A DNA stretch of 38,862 nucleotides from Mycobacterium asiaticum (GTDB taxonomy: Bacteria; Actinomycetota; Actinomycetes; Mycobacteriales; Mycobacteriaceae). The notes beneath the pieces were generated by a model that worked only from the letters and a program-made list of their open reading frames with translations, did not search any database and was not told where the DNA came from. Location of the stretch: contig NZ_LZKQ01000231.1 of assembly GCF_001668675.1 (NCBI RefSeq), forward strand, positions 1 through 38,862, given 5' to 3'. Shown here one piece after another: positions 14,671-22,545 of this stretch (position 1 is its first letter; the number at the start of each line of letters is the position of its first letter). The position numbers were made by a program, and so were the translations under genes.

Positions 14671-16140
14671 CTACAGCGGCGCGACCCGGTCGCCCCAAGG
14701 AACCGCCTGCTCGAGCTGGGAGGCCAGCCGGATCAACACCGCCTCGCCGCCCAGCGGCGCATTGAACTGCGCACCCAGCGGGATACCGTCAGCGGTCCAG
14801 TGCAGCGGCAGCGAAATCGCCGGGCGGCCGGTGAGGTTGGCCAGTTGGGTGTAGGGGACCCAGCCCAGGTTCTTGTCCACCAGGTCGTCGACGATCTTGG
14901 TATACCGCAGCAGGCTCGCGGTACGCGTCTTGATCAGCGCGTCCGATGCCCGTTGCAGCGCAGCGGGCAGCTCGAACTCACCGATCCGGGGCGGCGGCGT
15001 CGCCAAAGTCGGGGTCAACAGCAGGTCATAGGACTCGAAGAAGGTGGTCAGCCGGCGGGTGTGCTCGTGGCGCCGTTCGACGGCGTCCACATAATCCACG
15101 CCGCTGGTCGCCCGGCCGATCGCGGCCATGATCAGGGTGTCCCGCTCGAACGACTCGTTGCCCGCACCGGTGAGCCGCTTGGCCTGCTCGACATCCCAGG
15201 CCAGATGGACGAACCAGGTCAACAGAAAGTCGCGAGCCAGCGCGGCATCGTCGTACGGGGCCTGGGGCAGTTCTTCCACGTGGTGCCCGAGCTCGGTCAG
15301 GGCGCGCACGGTCGTCTCGACGGCCGCGAACGCTTCGGCGTGCGGTTTCGGGGTGATCGCCGAAGGAACGCGGACCCCGATCCGCAGTTTCGGCGGATCC
15401 TGGCCCAGCTGGGAGGCAAAGGGTTCGTCCGGCAAGCCCGGCAAATACGGCCCGAACGGCTCCCCGCCGCTGATGACATCGAGCATTGCCGCGGTGTCAC
15501 GGACCGTTCGGGAAACGACGCCCTGCACGGCGGCACCATGCATCGCCTCGGCCGTCGCCGGGCCCATCGGCGTCAGCCCGCGACCCGGCTTCAGACCGAC
15601 CAAACCACAGCACGCCGCGGGGATCCGTATCGAACCACCACCGTCGTTCGCGCCCGCGCAGGGCACGACCCCGGCCGCGACGGCGGCCGCCGAACCGCCC
15701 GACGACCCACCCGGCGTCCGCTGCAGATCCCACGGGTTGCGCGCCGGCCCCCAGGCGTCGGACTCGGTGATGCCCTTCGCCCCGAATTCCGGCAGGTTCG
15801 TCTTACCGAAGATCACCAGCCCCGCGTCGAGCCAGCGCTGGACGACGGTCGCGTGCTCGGCGACAGGAGTCGACATCAGCGCCCGAGACCCCTGCGAGGT
15901 GGGTAGGCCGGCGTAGTCCTGCGCAATGTCCTTGATCAGAAACGGAACCCCGGCGAACGGACCGGTCGGCTGTTCATCGGGAGCGGCGGGGATGTCGCGC
16001 ACGATGGCGTTGATCCGGGGATTCACCGCCGACGCCCGGTCCCGAGCCAGCGAGAGCAGTTCCGCCGGTGTCACTTCCTTGTCGGCGACGAGTTTCGCCA
16101 GCCCGGTGGCGTCGTATTTCCGGTATTCCTCGAAATCCAT
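14671..16140 (-). CDS. Amidase signature family enzyme
   Basis: The 489-aa protein shows the amidase signature GGSSGGSAAAVAAG (144-157). The Ser-cisSer-Lys triad is Lys70 (LIKD), Ser146 and Ser170 (GGGSIR), with the usual 24-residue gap between the serines. It should hydrolyse a carboxamide to acid and ammonia; the substrate is unknown. It resembles AmiC-type mycobacterial amidases rather than GatA, since no gatB/gatC neighbours exist. No signal peptide. The start codon ATG at 16140 diverges from the small acidic gene at 16223. Confidence 0.93.
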   Translation of the reverse strand: MDFEEYRKYDATGLAKLVADKEVTPAELLSLARDRASAVNPRINAIVRDIPAAPDEQPTGPFAGVPFLIKDIAQDYAGLPTSQGSRALMSTPVAEHATVVQRWLDAGLVIFGKTNLPEFGAKGITESDAWGPARNPWDLQRTPGGSSGGSAAAVAAGVVPCAGANDGGGSIRIPAACCGLVGLKPGRGLTPMGPATAEAMHGAAVQGVVSRTVRDTAAMLDVISGGEPFGPYLPGLPDEPFASQLGQDPPKLRIGVRVPSAITPKPHAEAFAAVETTVRALTELGHHVEELPQAPYDDAALARDFLLTWFVHLAWDVEQAKRLTGAGNESFERDTLIMAAIGRATSGVDYVDAVERRHEHTRRLTTFFESYDLLLTPTLATPPPRIGEFELPAALQRASDALIKTRTASLLRYTKIVDDLVDKNLGWVPYTQLANLTGRPAISLPLHWTADGIPLGAQFNAPLGGEAVLIRLASQLEQAVPWGDRVAPL

Positions 16141-16185
16141 GGTTCGACCGTAACCGGGTTTCGAAGGGGCTGAACGGGGAGACCC

Positions 16186-16201
16186 TGAGTGCAGACACTC
16201 A
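16186..16201. promoter_or_regulatory. Short perfect palindrome between amidase and small gene
   Basis: TGAGTG-CAGA-CACTCA, 6-bp arms, 46 bp upstream of the amidase start. Short enough to occur by chance; noted as a possible operator. Confidence 0.22.
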
Positions 16202-16222
16202 AGCCGCTCAGAGAGGCCCCGC

Positions 16223-16390
16223 GTGGATCAGCACCAAAAAGACAAGCCGGCAGGCGTGCCGACGGATGCCAGGGAACCGACCGAAGACCAGCTCGCCGAG
16301 GAGGCGCAGCTGGAACAGCAGGATGTCGACCCCGACGCCCCTGGCGCGCAGCAGTCGGCGGACCAGATCGCCGACGAGAGCAGACGGTAG
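16223..16390 (+). CDS. Small acidic, Gln-rich protein of unknown function (55 aa)
   Basis: GTG 16223 lies behind GAGAGG (16211-16216) and opens 55 codons to TAG at 16388-16390. The product is very hydrophilic (VDQHQKDKPAGVPTDAREP, later EEAQLEQQDVDPDAPG) with no membrane segment and probably disordered. The charged, Gln-rich composition is unlike the Arg-rich translations of spurious frames in this GC-rich DNA, which supports a real gene. It converges with the AAA ATPase gene, 16 bp away. No family recognised. Confidence 0.6.
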   Translation: MDQHQKDKPAGVPTDAREPTEDQLAEEAQLEQQDVDPDAPGAQQSADQIADESRR

Positions 16391-16406
16391 CCCTCCGCGG
16401 TAACAC

Positions 16407-17750
16407 TCACAGGTACATCCCGGCCGGTACCGACGCCCGGTACCTGCCGGCACCCACCTCGGCAAGCAGCGCTCGCGTGCTGACCTTCTCCTCGTCGTCG
16501 GCCAGCACCGCGCGCCGGACGACCTCGCGGATGTCGCTGCCAGTGGTGCGCTCCGGCAACGCCGCCACCACCGCCTCGGTGTCGACCGCCGGACCGCCGG
16601 GAATGTCGCGGATCAGCGCCGCCAGGATGCGGACCGCCTCCGCCGCGGCGGGGTAGCCCACCTCGACGACGGAATCGAAGCGGCCGGTGCGGATCGCCGC
16701 TTTGTCCAGCGTTGCGGCGTCGTTGGTGGATGCCAGCGTCAGGATGCGGGCATCGGCGTCAATGTCCATGGCCTGCAACAATTCCGAGAGTCCGCGATCA
16801 CCGGCGACGCGGGCGCGGCACCACAGGTCGACGTCCTCGAGCACGATGAGCACGGGACCGCCGAGGCGCTGAGCCTCTTCGACGACGGCGGTCAGCAATT
16901 CCTCGCCGGCCTTGGCCTCGACATAGATGACGGTGAATTCCCCGACCACCTCGCGAGCGACGACGGCACTGACTGCCGACTTGCCGGTGCCGGGTGGCCC
17001 GCACAGCAATACCCCGCGGCGCGCACCGAGGCCGTGCGCGTTGAGAATGCGGTGCCGGTCACGCACCGCGGTGATGCCGAGGTCGACTTCGGTCCATACC
17101 GCGTCGGGCACGATCACGGTGTCCCGGGTCGCCGCCGACGGCAGGTCGATGACGGTGAGATTCAGTCCGTGGCGGTTGCTGGCCCGCACCGCGCGGCCCC
17201 GGTAGGGGTTGAGTTCGTTGGCGCGTTCGGCGAGTCGGTCGAGGACGACACGGGCACGCGCTTGGTTGTCCGGTGTCACGTAGGCGGACACCTCGGCCGA
17301 ATGCATGATCGAGTCGCGCGCCTCGATGTGGATGACGCAGCCTGCGTCCGCAAGCAGCGTGCCGGCGGGAAAATGCACACGCAAGCACAGCGGGTGCCGG
17401 TAGCGCTGGTCGCCGATCTCGGTCTGGGTCCACTTCGGCGGATAGGCGCACTCGCCGGGGCCGGTTTCGCATACGTCGGCATGCGCATCGATCAATTCCG
17501 CCAGCGCCAGCGCCGTGGTCAGCCGGGACACCGGATTGAGCTCGCGCTCCTCGTCGACCAGGTGGCCACAGTCCGGTACACCGAGGCAACGGGCGGTGAA
17601 ACGCTCTGCGCTTTCCGCGCTTTCGCGTTCGGCCACACCGACCAGCAGTTCACCGAGGGCGCGCAGCGCCGGACGGACCCCGTAGTCGAGGCCGTCCAGC
17701 CACGCGCCGAGGTCATCGATTGGCGCGAGTGTGCGGTCGGTGAGTGTCAT
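16407..17750 (-). CDS. AAA-family ATPase with N-terminal cysteine-bearing domain
   Basis: The 447-aa product ends in an AAA module: Walker A GPPGTGKS (251-258), Walker B VLIVLEDVD (300-308), sensor-1 STN (341-343) and an RTGRF segment (354-358). The first 240 residues are not a recognised domain. They hold four spaced cysteines (C55-x5-C61 and C94-x6-C101) that could bind a metal, followed by a beta-rich part. It looks like a stand-alone remodelling ATPase of the CDC48/FtsH-like AAA type without protease residues. ATG 17750 follows GAGAAAG. A 25-bp inverted repeat lies 13 bp upstream of the start. Confidence 0.88.
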   Translation of the reverse strand: MTLTDRTLAPIDDLGAWLDGLDYGVRPALRALGELLVGVAERESAESAERFTARCLGVPDCGHLVDEERELNPVSRLTTALALAELIDAHADVCETGPGECAYPPKWTQTEIGDQRYRHPLCLRVHFPAGTLLADAGCVIHIEARDSIMHSAEVSAYVTPDNQARARVVLDRLAERANELNPYRGRAVRASNRHGLNLTVIDLPSAATRDTVIVPDAVWTEVDLGITAVRDRHRILNAHGLGARRGVLLCGPPGTGKSAVSAVVAREVVGEFTVIYVEAKAGEELLTAVVEEAQRLGGPVLIVLEDVDLWCRARVAGDRGLSELLQAMDIDADARILTLASTNDAATLDKAAIRTGRFDSVVEVGYPAAAEAVRILAALIRDIPGGPAVDTEAVVAALPERTTGSDIREVVRRAVLADDEEKVSTRALLAEVGAGRYRASVPAGMYL

Positions 17751-17762
17751 TGCTTTCTCGTC

Positions 17763-17787
17763 GGTCGGTTGGGCAGAGCAACCGACC
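17763..17787. promoter_or_regulatory. Inverted repeat just upstream of the AAA ATPase gene
   Basis: GGTCGGTTG (17763-17771) and CAACCGACC (17779-17787) form perfect 9-bp arms around a 7-base loop, 13 bp upstream of the start at 17750. It could be an operator or a 5'-UTR hairpin. Confidence 0.45.
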
Positions 17788-17868
17788 ACGATCGCATCCG
17801 AAGCCGAGACGTTCAACCGATTTTCGGCACGCAACACCTGTCGCCGTCACGGAGCACGCTGCGGCGAT

Positions 17869-18459
17869 TCACGTTTCAGCACGGCGGGACGGTCGCGGCG
17901 CCGCAAACGGGACCAGCACCTCGTCGACGAGTTGCACGATCAGCTCGTCATTGATGGGGTCGCCGGTCACCAACAGGCGATGCCACAGCACACTCTGACC
18001 CAACTCCCGGGCGATCTCGACCGGGACGTCCGCCCGCACGTCCCCGCGGGCGATCCCTCGGGCCAGCAGGTCGGCCATTTCCTTCTTGCGCCAGCCGATC
18101 ACATCGGTGCGGAAAGCCTCAGCCAACTCGGGATCGGTTGCGGCCGCGGCGATCCCGGCCCGTACCGCGGGCGCCTGCGGACCGGTGAACAGCTCAGCCC
18201 AGCCACGCAGGATCGCCAACATGTCCTCGCGGTAGCTGCCGGTGTCGTCATGCGGGATCGCGGCGACCGCGGTGCGCAGCAGGGTGTCGCGCAGCAACGC
18301 CCTGCTGTCGGGCCAGCGCCGGTAGAGCACCGCCTTGCTGGTTCCGGCGGCGCTGGCGACGGCCTCCATGGTGACCCCGGTCAGGCCGTTGCGGCTGACC
18401 AGCTCCAGCACCGCGTCCCTGATCGCGGTGTCGAGTTCCGCGCCGTACCGTCGCGCCAT
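17869..18459 (-). CDS. TetR-family repressor, divergent from PhlG-like gene
   Basis: The 196-aa protein has a TetR DNA-binding domain: IRDAVLELVSRNGLTGVTME (about 13-32), AVASAAGTSKAVLYRRWPD (33-51) and the following LLRDTL helix. The C-terminal ligand domain is typical in length, with an ELGQSVLWHRLLVTGDP segment. ATG 18459 was chosen because the frame upstream runs through the intergenic operators and into the antisense of the neighbour. Two near-identical 22-bp palindromes lie 12 and 56 bp upstream and probably bind this protein, controlling both itself and the gene at 18547. The ligand may be the substrate of that enzyme. Confidence 0.93.
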   Translation of the reverse strand: MARRYGAELDTAIRDAVLELVSRNGLTGVTMEAVASAAGTSKAVLYRRWPDSRALLRDTLLRTAVAAIPHDDTGSYREDMLAILRGWAELFTGPQAPAVRAGIAAAATDPELAEAFRTDVIGWRKKEMADLLARGIARGDVRADVPVEIARELGQSVLWHRLLVTGDPINDELIVQLVDEVLVPFAAPRPSRRAET

Positions 18460-18471
18460 TCCCAGCCCTTT

Positions 18472-18493
18472 CAAGAAACGCTTGCGTTTCTTG
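18472..18493. promoter_or_regulatory. TetR operator, copy 1 (perfect 22-bp palindrome)
   Basis: Arms CAAGAAACGC (18472-18481) and GCGTTTCTTG (18484-18493) around TT. Located between the divergent tetR and PhlG-like genes; probable autoregulatory site. Confidence 0.75.
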
Positions 18494-18515
18494 CTACGCC
18501 GACTTAACCTCAGAG

Positions 18516-18537
18516 CAAGAAACGTTATCGTATCTTG
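18516..18537. promoter_or_regulatory. TetR operator, copy 2 (near-perfect 22-bp palindrome)
   Basis: Arms CAAGAAACG (18516-18524) and CGTATCTTG (18529-18537); one symmetry mismatch. The centre is 44 bp (about four helical turns) from that of copy 1, and the site ends 9 bp before the start at 18547. Confidence 0.72.
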
Positions 18538-18546
18538 GAGGTCGTC

Positions 18547-19200
18547 ATGCAGAATCGGCCCGTTCTCTATCCGCTGCGACCGGTCGACAGCGCCAGGGTG
18601 CGCTTCACCCGAGCCCCACATCACCGTCGCCGCGTCACCATCGACCATCGGGTGCTGCCGGGTGTCACCCCGGCCATGCTGTTGGGCTGGTTCACCAATC
18701 TCGGCGGCACGATGGAATACGGCGGCCAGACCATCGACCGCTATCTCGCGTGGCATCCGATCGATCACATCCGCTGGGAATTGGCCCGTCCCGCACCCGG
18801 TGGCGGCGCCGCCGAGGGGGCGCGGTTCCGCATCGTGGAGGCCTTCGGCGCGCGGCCGGAGTTCCGGGTGGACGTCGTCGACCGCGTGGAGAAGCTGGAC
18901 GAGACCGGGATTCGGCTGGTGACGCGGATCGCCGGCGTCATCGTCTTCCAGCTCGAGCACACCTGGTCGACCGGGTCAGACGGCGCACACTACGTGACGG
19001 TGCTCGACGTCGGCGCGCGCACAAAGCTTTTCGCCCCGATCAACCGCATGGTGCACCGGCGCTTCCCCGATGACATGTTGCACGCCTGGGTCAAACACAA
19101 CATCGAAGAGGTGGGACAGCTGGAATACCTGCTGCCGCAGCTGCTGGCCACCCAGGAGAGCGCCCGGGCGACCATCAAGGAAACCGCAAGAATCCGTTGA
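18547..19200 (+). CDS. Phloretin/DAPG hydrolase (PhlG)-like metalloenzyme
   Basis: The 217-aa product fits the DAPG-hydrolase (PhlG) domain, zinc enzymes that cut a C-C bond in acylphloroglucinols. Candidate zinc ligands are present: a His of WHPIDH (His70 or His74), Glu98 in FRIVEA, and the HxxxE pair His184/Glu188 in KHNIEEVG. The protein is shorter than Pseudomonas PhlG (about 290 aa). ATG 18547 follows GGAG at 18537-18540. The divergent TetR gene with twin operators mirrors the phlH-phlG arrangement of Pseudomonas, where the repressor senses the substrate. The true substrate here is unknown; a polyketide-like beta-diketone is a reasonable guess. Confidence 0.75.
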   Translation: MQNRPVLYPLRPVDSARVRFTRAPHHRRRVTIDHRVLPGVTPAMLLGWFTNLGGTMEYGGQTIDRYLAWHPIDHIRWELARPAPGGGAAEGARFRIVEAFGARPEFRVDVVDRVEKLDETGIRLVTRIAGVIVFQLEHTWSTGSDGAHYVTVLDVGARTKLFAPINRMVHRRFPDDMLHAWVKHNIEEVGQLEYLLPQLLATQESARATIKETARIR

Positions 19201-19216
19201 GCGGCGTCGGCGACTC

Positions 19217-19249
19217 TGATCGTGTCAATCGTCAAAGGAGACACGATCA
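19217..19249 (+). promoter_or_regulatory. Hairpin displaying the ribosome-binding site of the secreted-protein gene
   Basis: TGATCGTGTC (19217-19226) pairs perfectly with GACACGATCA (19240-19249). The 13-base loop holds AAAGGA of the Shine-Dalgarno and the 3' arm ends on the A of the ATG at 19249. A translational control element or an operator is inferred. Confidence 0.55.
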
Positions 19250-19599
19250 TGCGGGGTATGCGCCTCAAAATGCTTATTGCGGTAGCGGGTTTGGCCGCCG
19301 GTCTGCTGGTCGTTTCGGCCGGCATCGCCCACGCGGGCGGCGCGGCGGCCCCGGTGGGATTTTGGACCACGGGCAACGGATCCGAACAACTGCTGGTGAG
19401 CCAGAGCGGTTGCTCATTGGCGAATGCCGCTGGGGTACCGACGACGTCGGGGCCGTGCAGCTGGAATGCCTCGTCCAATGGCGGCATCCTGACGATCATC
19501 AGCAGCCAAACCCGGCGGCCGTCGCCCGTCTACTTCAACGTGCTCTGGGTGAACCAGTCGACGATCACCGTTGAAGGCGACGTCTTCTATCGGCGGTAA
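19249..19599 (+). CDS. Small secreted protein of unknown function
   Basis: ATG 19249, behind AAAGGAG, opens 116 codons. The N-terminus is a clear Sec signal peptide: basic MRGMRLK, hydrophobic LIAVAGLAAGLLVVSAGIA and cleavage after AHA (about residue 29). The mature part is about 87 aa, beta-rich, with two cysteines (in SGCSLAN and GPCSWN) that may form a disulfide, and ends TITVEGDVFYRR. It resembles the many small mycobacterial secreted proteins without a known role. It starts 48 bp after the PhlG-like gene, so cotranscription is possible. It converges with the SDR gene, 8 bp away. Confidence 0.8.
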   Translation: MRGMRLKMLIAVAGLAAGLLVVSAGIAHAGGAAAPVGFWTTGNGSEQLLVSQSGCSLANAAGVPTTSGPCSWNASSNGGILTIISSQTRRPSPVYFNVLWVNQSTITVEGDVFYRR

Positions 19600-19607
19600 A
19601 CCAACCG

Positions 19608-20348
19608 TCAGCCGGCACCCTTGCCGTTGTCCACCCGGTACACGGCACCGTGCACGGCCGCGGCGTCGTCGCTGGCCAGAAACGCGATGACAGTGGCCAC
19701 CTCGCGCGGCTGCATCATGCCGCGCGGTGCGGCCGAGCGCAGGATCAGGTCGTAGTTGGGATTCTCCGGGGCAGTGAATTGCTCGATCTGCGGGGTGAGC
19801 ATCCCGCCCGGGCACACCGCGTTGACCCGCAATCGATCCGCGGTGTACTCGACCGCCAACGCGCGGGTCAACCCCACCAAACCGTGCTTGGCCGAGCAGT
19901 AGCCGGCCGAATACGCCTGGCCCTCGACCCCGGCGATCGAAGCGACATTGACGATGTTGCCGCCGCGGGCGAGCAGATGCGGGAGCGCGGCGCGACACAG
20001 AAAGAACGGGCCGTTCAGGTTGACCGCGAGGTCTTCGGTCCAATCGTCGTCACTCATCGACTCGGTCCGGCGCATCTGGTGGCGGCCCGCGATGTTGATC
20101 AACACATCGAGCCCGCCGAACCGTTCGACGCATTGCGCGATCGCGGCCCGGCAGGCCTGCGGCGAGGCCACGTCCGTCGCGGCATATGCGCCGCGCTCGA
20201 TATCGGCGAACACCGCGGCGAGCCGGTCGGTGTCCCGCGCGATACCGAAAACCGTTGCGCCGCTGCGGGACAACAGTCGCGCGGTCACCGCGCCCAGTCC
20301 CGATGACGCTCCGGTCACGAACGCGACCTTGCCTTCCAGTGCTGCCAT
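19608..20348 (-). CDS. Short-chain dehydrogenase/reductase
   Basis: The 246-aa product is a classical SDR: cofactor motif TGASSGLG (12-19), NIAG at 85-88, and catalytic Ser137, Tyr150 and Lys154 (YCSAK). NAD(P)-dependent oxidation or reduction of an alcohol/ketone is expected; the substrate is not evident. ATG 20348 overlaps the stop of the upstream esterase gene by one base (TGATG), so the two genes are translationally coupled. This suggests the esterase releases an alcohol or ketone that the SDR then converts. A TTG at 20351 is also in frame but less likely. Confidence 0.93.
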   Translation of the reverse strand: MAALEGKVAFVTGASSGLGAVTARLLSRSGATVFGIARDTDRLAAVFADIERGAYAATDVASPQACRAAIAQCVERFGGLDVLINIAGRHQMRRTESMSDDDWTEDLAVNLNGPFFLCRAALPHLLARGGNIVNVASIAGVEGQAYSAGYCSAKHGLVGLTRALAVEYTADRLRVNAVCPGGMLTPQIEQFTAPENPNYDLILRSAAPRGMMQPREVATVIAFLASDDAAAVHGAVYRVDNGKGAG

Positions 20349-21430
20349 CAAGTCGCTCCGTACTGGCCGAGGTGGGTCCGAATTGCCGAGATCGCCGAAG
20401 CTATCGCATCGGCGCTGTCACCTCCCAACGGGGCGAGACTGGCGAACCCGTGCGGGAGCGTGTCGAACTGCCGGTGGTGCACGGTGACCCCCGCCCGGCG
20501 CAGGGCGGCAGCGTACTCGTTGCCTTCATCGCGTAGCGGGTCGAATCCGGCGGTGAACACCAGGGCCGGTGCCAGTCCCGTCAGATCGGCTCGCAGCGGC
20601 GATATTTCCGGATCGTCGGGGGCAAAGTCGGTGCCGCCGAGAAACAATTCGGTGAACCACTCGATCTCGGACCGGGAGATGAAGAATCCATCCGAGAACA
20701 GCATCCGTGATCGGGTCTGACCGGCGAGATCGAGTGCGGGGTAGAGCAGTACCTGCAGGGCCGGCTGCGGAATGCCGTTGTCGCGGCAGTGCAACGTGAC
20801 AAGCGCCGCCAAGGTTCCGCCGGCGCTGTCACCGCCGACGCCGACACGATTTGGATCGGCACCAAGGTCCGCGGCCTGTTGCAGTGTCCATCGGTAGGCT
20901 GCGACGCAGTCCTCGACGGCAGCGGGAGCCTTGTGTTCGGGCGCCAATCGGTATTCCACCGACACGACATGCACCGCGGCGTCCCGGCAGATCATTCGGC
21001 ACAGTCCGTCGTGAGACTCGATGTCGCCGACGACAAATCCGCCGCCGTGAAAGAAGACCACCAACGGCGCCGGTGTCGCACCCGGCGCCCGGTAGTGCCT
21101 CGCCCGCAGCGCGCCGGCGGGGCCCGGGATGGTGAGGTCTGTCGTCGGGACCGAGATTCTGGGCGCCATCGCCACGTGCGAATCGCGCATCAGCGCGCGG
21201 GCGATCTGCGGATCCCCGGAGGCGCCGAGGCCACCGGTACGCGAAAGTCGTTGCGCGGCAAGGATCAGCTGCGCCGTTGCATCCAGCGTGTTGCCGTCAA
21301 CGGTGATCCGCCGACCTCCGGCAAGCACGCGTTTCGCCGAAGCCGGTATCCGCGGCAAGACCGTCATGCCGATCCGGAGCGCCCCATTGGTCACCGCAAC
21401 TGGACGCGCCTTGAACCGCCCACGCGCCAT
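20348..21430 (-). CDS. Alpha/beta hydrolase, HSL-family esterase (LipN-like)
   Basis: The 360-aa protein has the hormone-sensitive-lipase signature HGGGF (128-132) forming the oxyanion hole, nucleophile Ser202 in GGDSAGG, an Asp in AGFDPLRDEG and the catalytic His in LPHGFA near residue 333. It also shares the long N-terminal cap region (GALRIGMTVLPRIPASAKRVL, with VDGNTLD) of mycobacterial LipN. Carboxylester hydrolysis is expected. It overlaps the SDR gene by one base and diverges from the methyltransferase at 21599. No signal peptide. Confidence 0.92.
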   Translation of the reverse strand: MARGRFKARPVAVTNGALRIGMTVLPRIPASAKRVLAGGRRITVDGNTLDATAQLILAAQRLSRTGGLGASGDPQIARALMRDSHVAMAPRISVPTTDLTIPGPAGALRARHYRAPGATPAPLVVFFHGGGFVVGDIESHDGLCRMICRDAAVHVVSVEYRLAPEHKAPAAVEDCVAAYRWTLQQAADLGADPNRVGVGGDSAGGTLAALVTLHCRDNGIPQPALQVLLYPALDLAGQTRSRMLFSDGFFISRSEIEWFTELFLGGTDFAPDDPEISPLRADLTGLAPALVFTAGFDPLRDEGNEYAAALRRAGVTVHHRQFDTLPHGFASLAPLGGDSADAIASAISAIRTHLGQYGAT

Positions 21431-21598
21431 GGCTGCGCCCTCCCCCTCGACCTCCGACGAACCCTAACCGGAACATATATTTGGTTCAAGATCCAGCCGG
21501 GCGGCGCGAAGGTCCCGGCCGGTTGCGAGCGCGTACAGTGAACACCAGAAGTTATATACGCTAACTAAGCGGTGGGATTCCGCTGGGAGGAGACGAGC

Positions 21599-22498
21599 GT
21601 GGCTCGGACCGACAACGACACCTGGGATCTGGCTTCGAGCGTGGGAGCGACCGCCACGGCCGTCGCCACCTCGCGCGCGATTGCCTCAGAAGGACCCGAG
21701 GCGCTGCTCGACGATCCTTCGGCGGCCCCGCTCGTCCGGGCGGTCGGCATCGATACCTTCGTCAAGCTGCTCGACGGCGAGCTCGGGGATATCGACGATC
21801 CACTGGTGACCCGCCAAGCGATGAAGGAGCAGATCACCGTGCGCACCCGGTTCTTCGACGACTTCCTCATCGAGGCGACCGGGGCTGGCGTTCGGCAGGT
21901 GGTGATCCTGGCCTCGGGGCTGGACACGCGGGCTTACCGGCTGCCGTGGCCGGCCGACACGGTCGTCTACGAGATCGACCAGCCCGAGGTCATCGAATTC
22001 AAGACGCGCACGCTGGCGGACCTGGGCGCGGAGACCGCCGCCCAGCGCCGCACGGTGGCGATCGACCTGCGCGACGACTGGCCGTCAGCCCTCGAAGCGG
22101 CGGGATTCGATGCGCAGCAGCCGACGGCCTGGATCGCCGAAGGCCTGCTGGTCTACCTGCCGCCCGAGGCGCAGGACCGGTTGTTCGACAACATCTCCGC
22201 CCTGTCGGTACCCGGCAGCAGGATTGCTACCGAACACATGGACATGCGCAATATCCCGTCCGACTGGGCGGAGAAACTGACCGAGCGCTCGCGGCGCATC
22301 GGCTCCAACATCAACCTGGCGGAATTGTTCTATACCGGGGAACGCAACAGCGCAGCCGAATACCTGGCGGCGCTCGGCTGGCGGGCGGCTGTCAGGAACA
22401 CCGAAGAGGCCTACGCCGCACATGGATTCGCGCTTCCCGACGACGAGCTGACCGCGTTCGGCAAGGCATCGGGTTACCTGTCGGCGGTCCTGACGTAA
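21599..22498 (+). CDS. SAM-dependent methyltransferase, TIGR00027/PPM family
   Basis: The 299-aa product matches the large mycobacterial family of putative SAM methyltransferases. It starts with [19 protein letters not shown], contains the SAM-binding strand [17 protein letters not shown], and has [12 protein letters not shown] and [20 protein letters not shown]. These blocks are standard for the family, whose targets (possibly O-methylation of lipids or small molecules) are unknown. GTG 21599 follows the strong GGGAGGAGA (21585-21593); an earlier in-frame GTG at 21572 lies ahead of that site and was rejected. Confidence 0.92.
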   Translation: MARTDNDTWDLASSVGATATAVATSRAIASEGPEALLDDPSAAPLVRAVGIDTFVKLLDGELGDIDDPLVTRQAMKEQITVRTRFFDDFLIEATGAGVRQVVILASGLDTRAYRLPWPADTVVYEIDQPEVIEFKTRTLADLGAETAAQRRTVAIDLRDDWPSALEAAGFDAQQPTAWIAEGLLVYLPPEAQDRLFDNISALSVPGSRIATEHMDMRNIPSDWAEKLTERSRRIGSNINLAELFYTGERNSAAEYLAALGWRAAVRNTEEAYAAHGFALPDDELTAFGKASGYLSAVLT

Positions 22499-22545
22499 TG
22501 CTCGGTTGCGCGGTTCGACGGCGCGCAACGGGGTAGTCAGGCGCA

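Noticed and set aside
14269..15906. Long open frame antisense to the amidase
   Set aside because: The amidase triad and signature on the minus strand are clear; the plus-strand frame has Arg/Gln/Gly-rich shadow composition.
17869..18960. Longer TetR reading (363 codons) starting far upstream
   Set aside because: The extra N-terminal part is antisense to the PhlG-like gene and runs through both operators; ATG 18459 gives a normal-length TetR.
21550..21566. AGTTA-N7-TAACT palindrome before the methyltransferase gene
   Set aside because: Only 5-bp arms in a short AT-rich patch; expected by chance.
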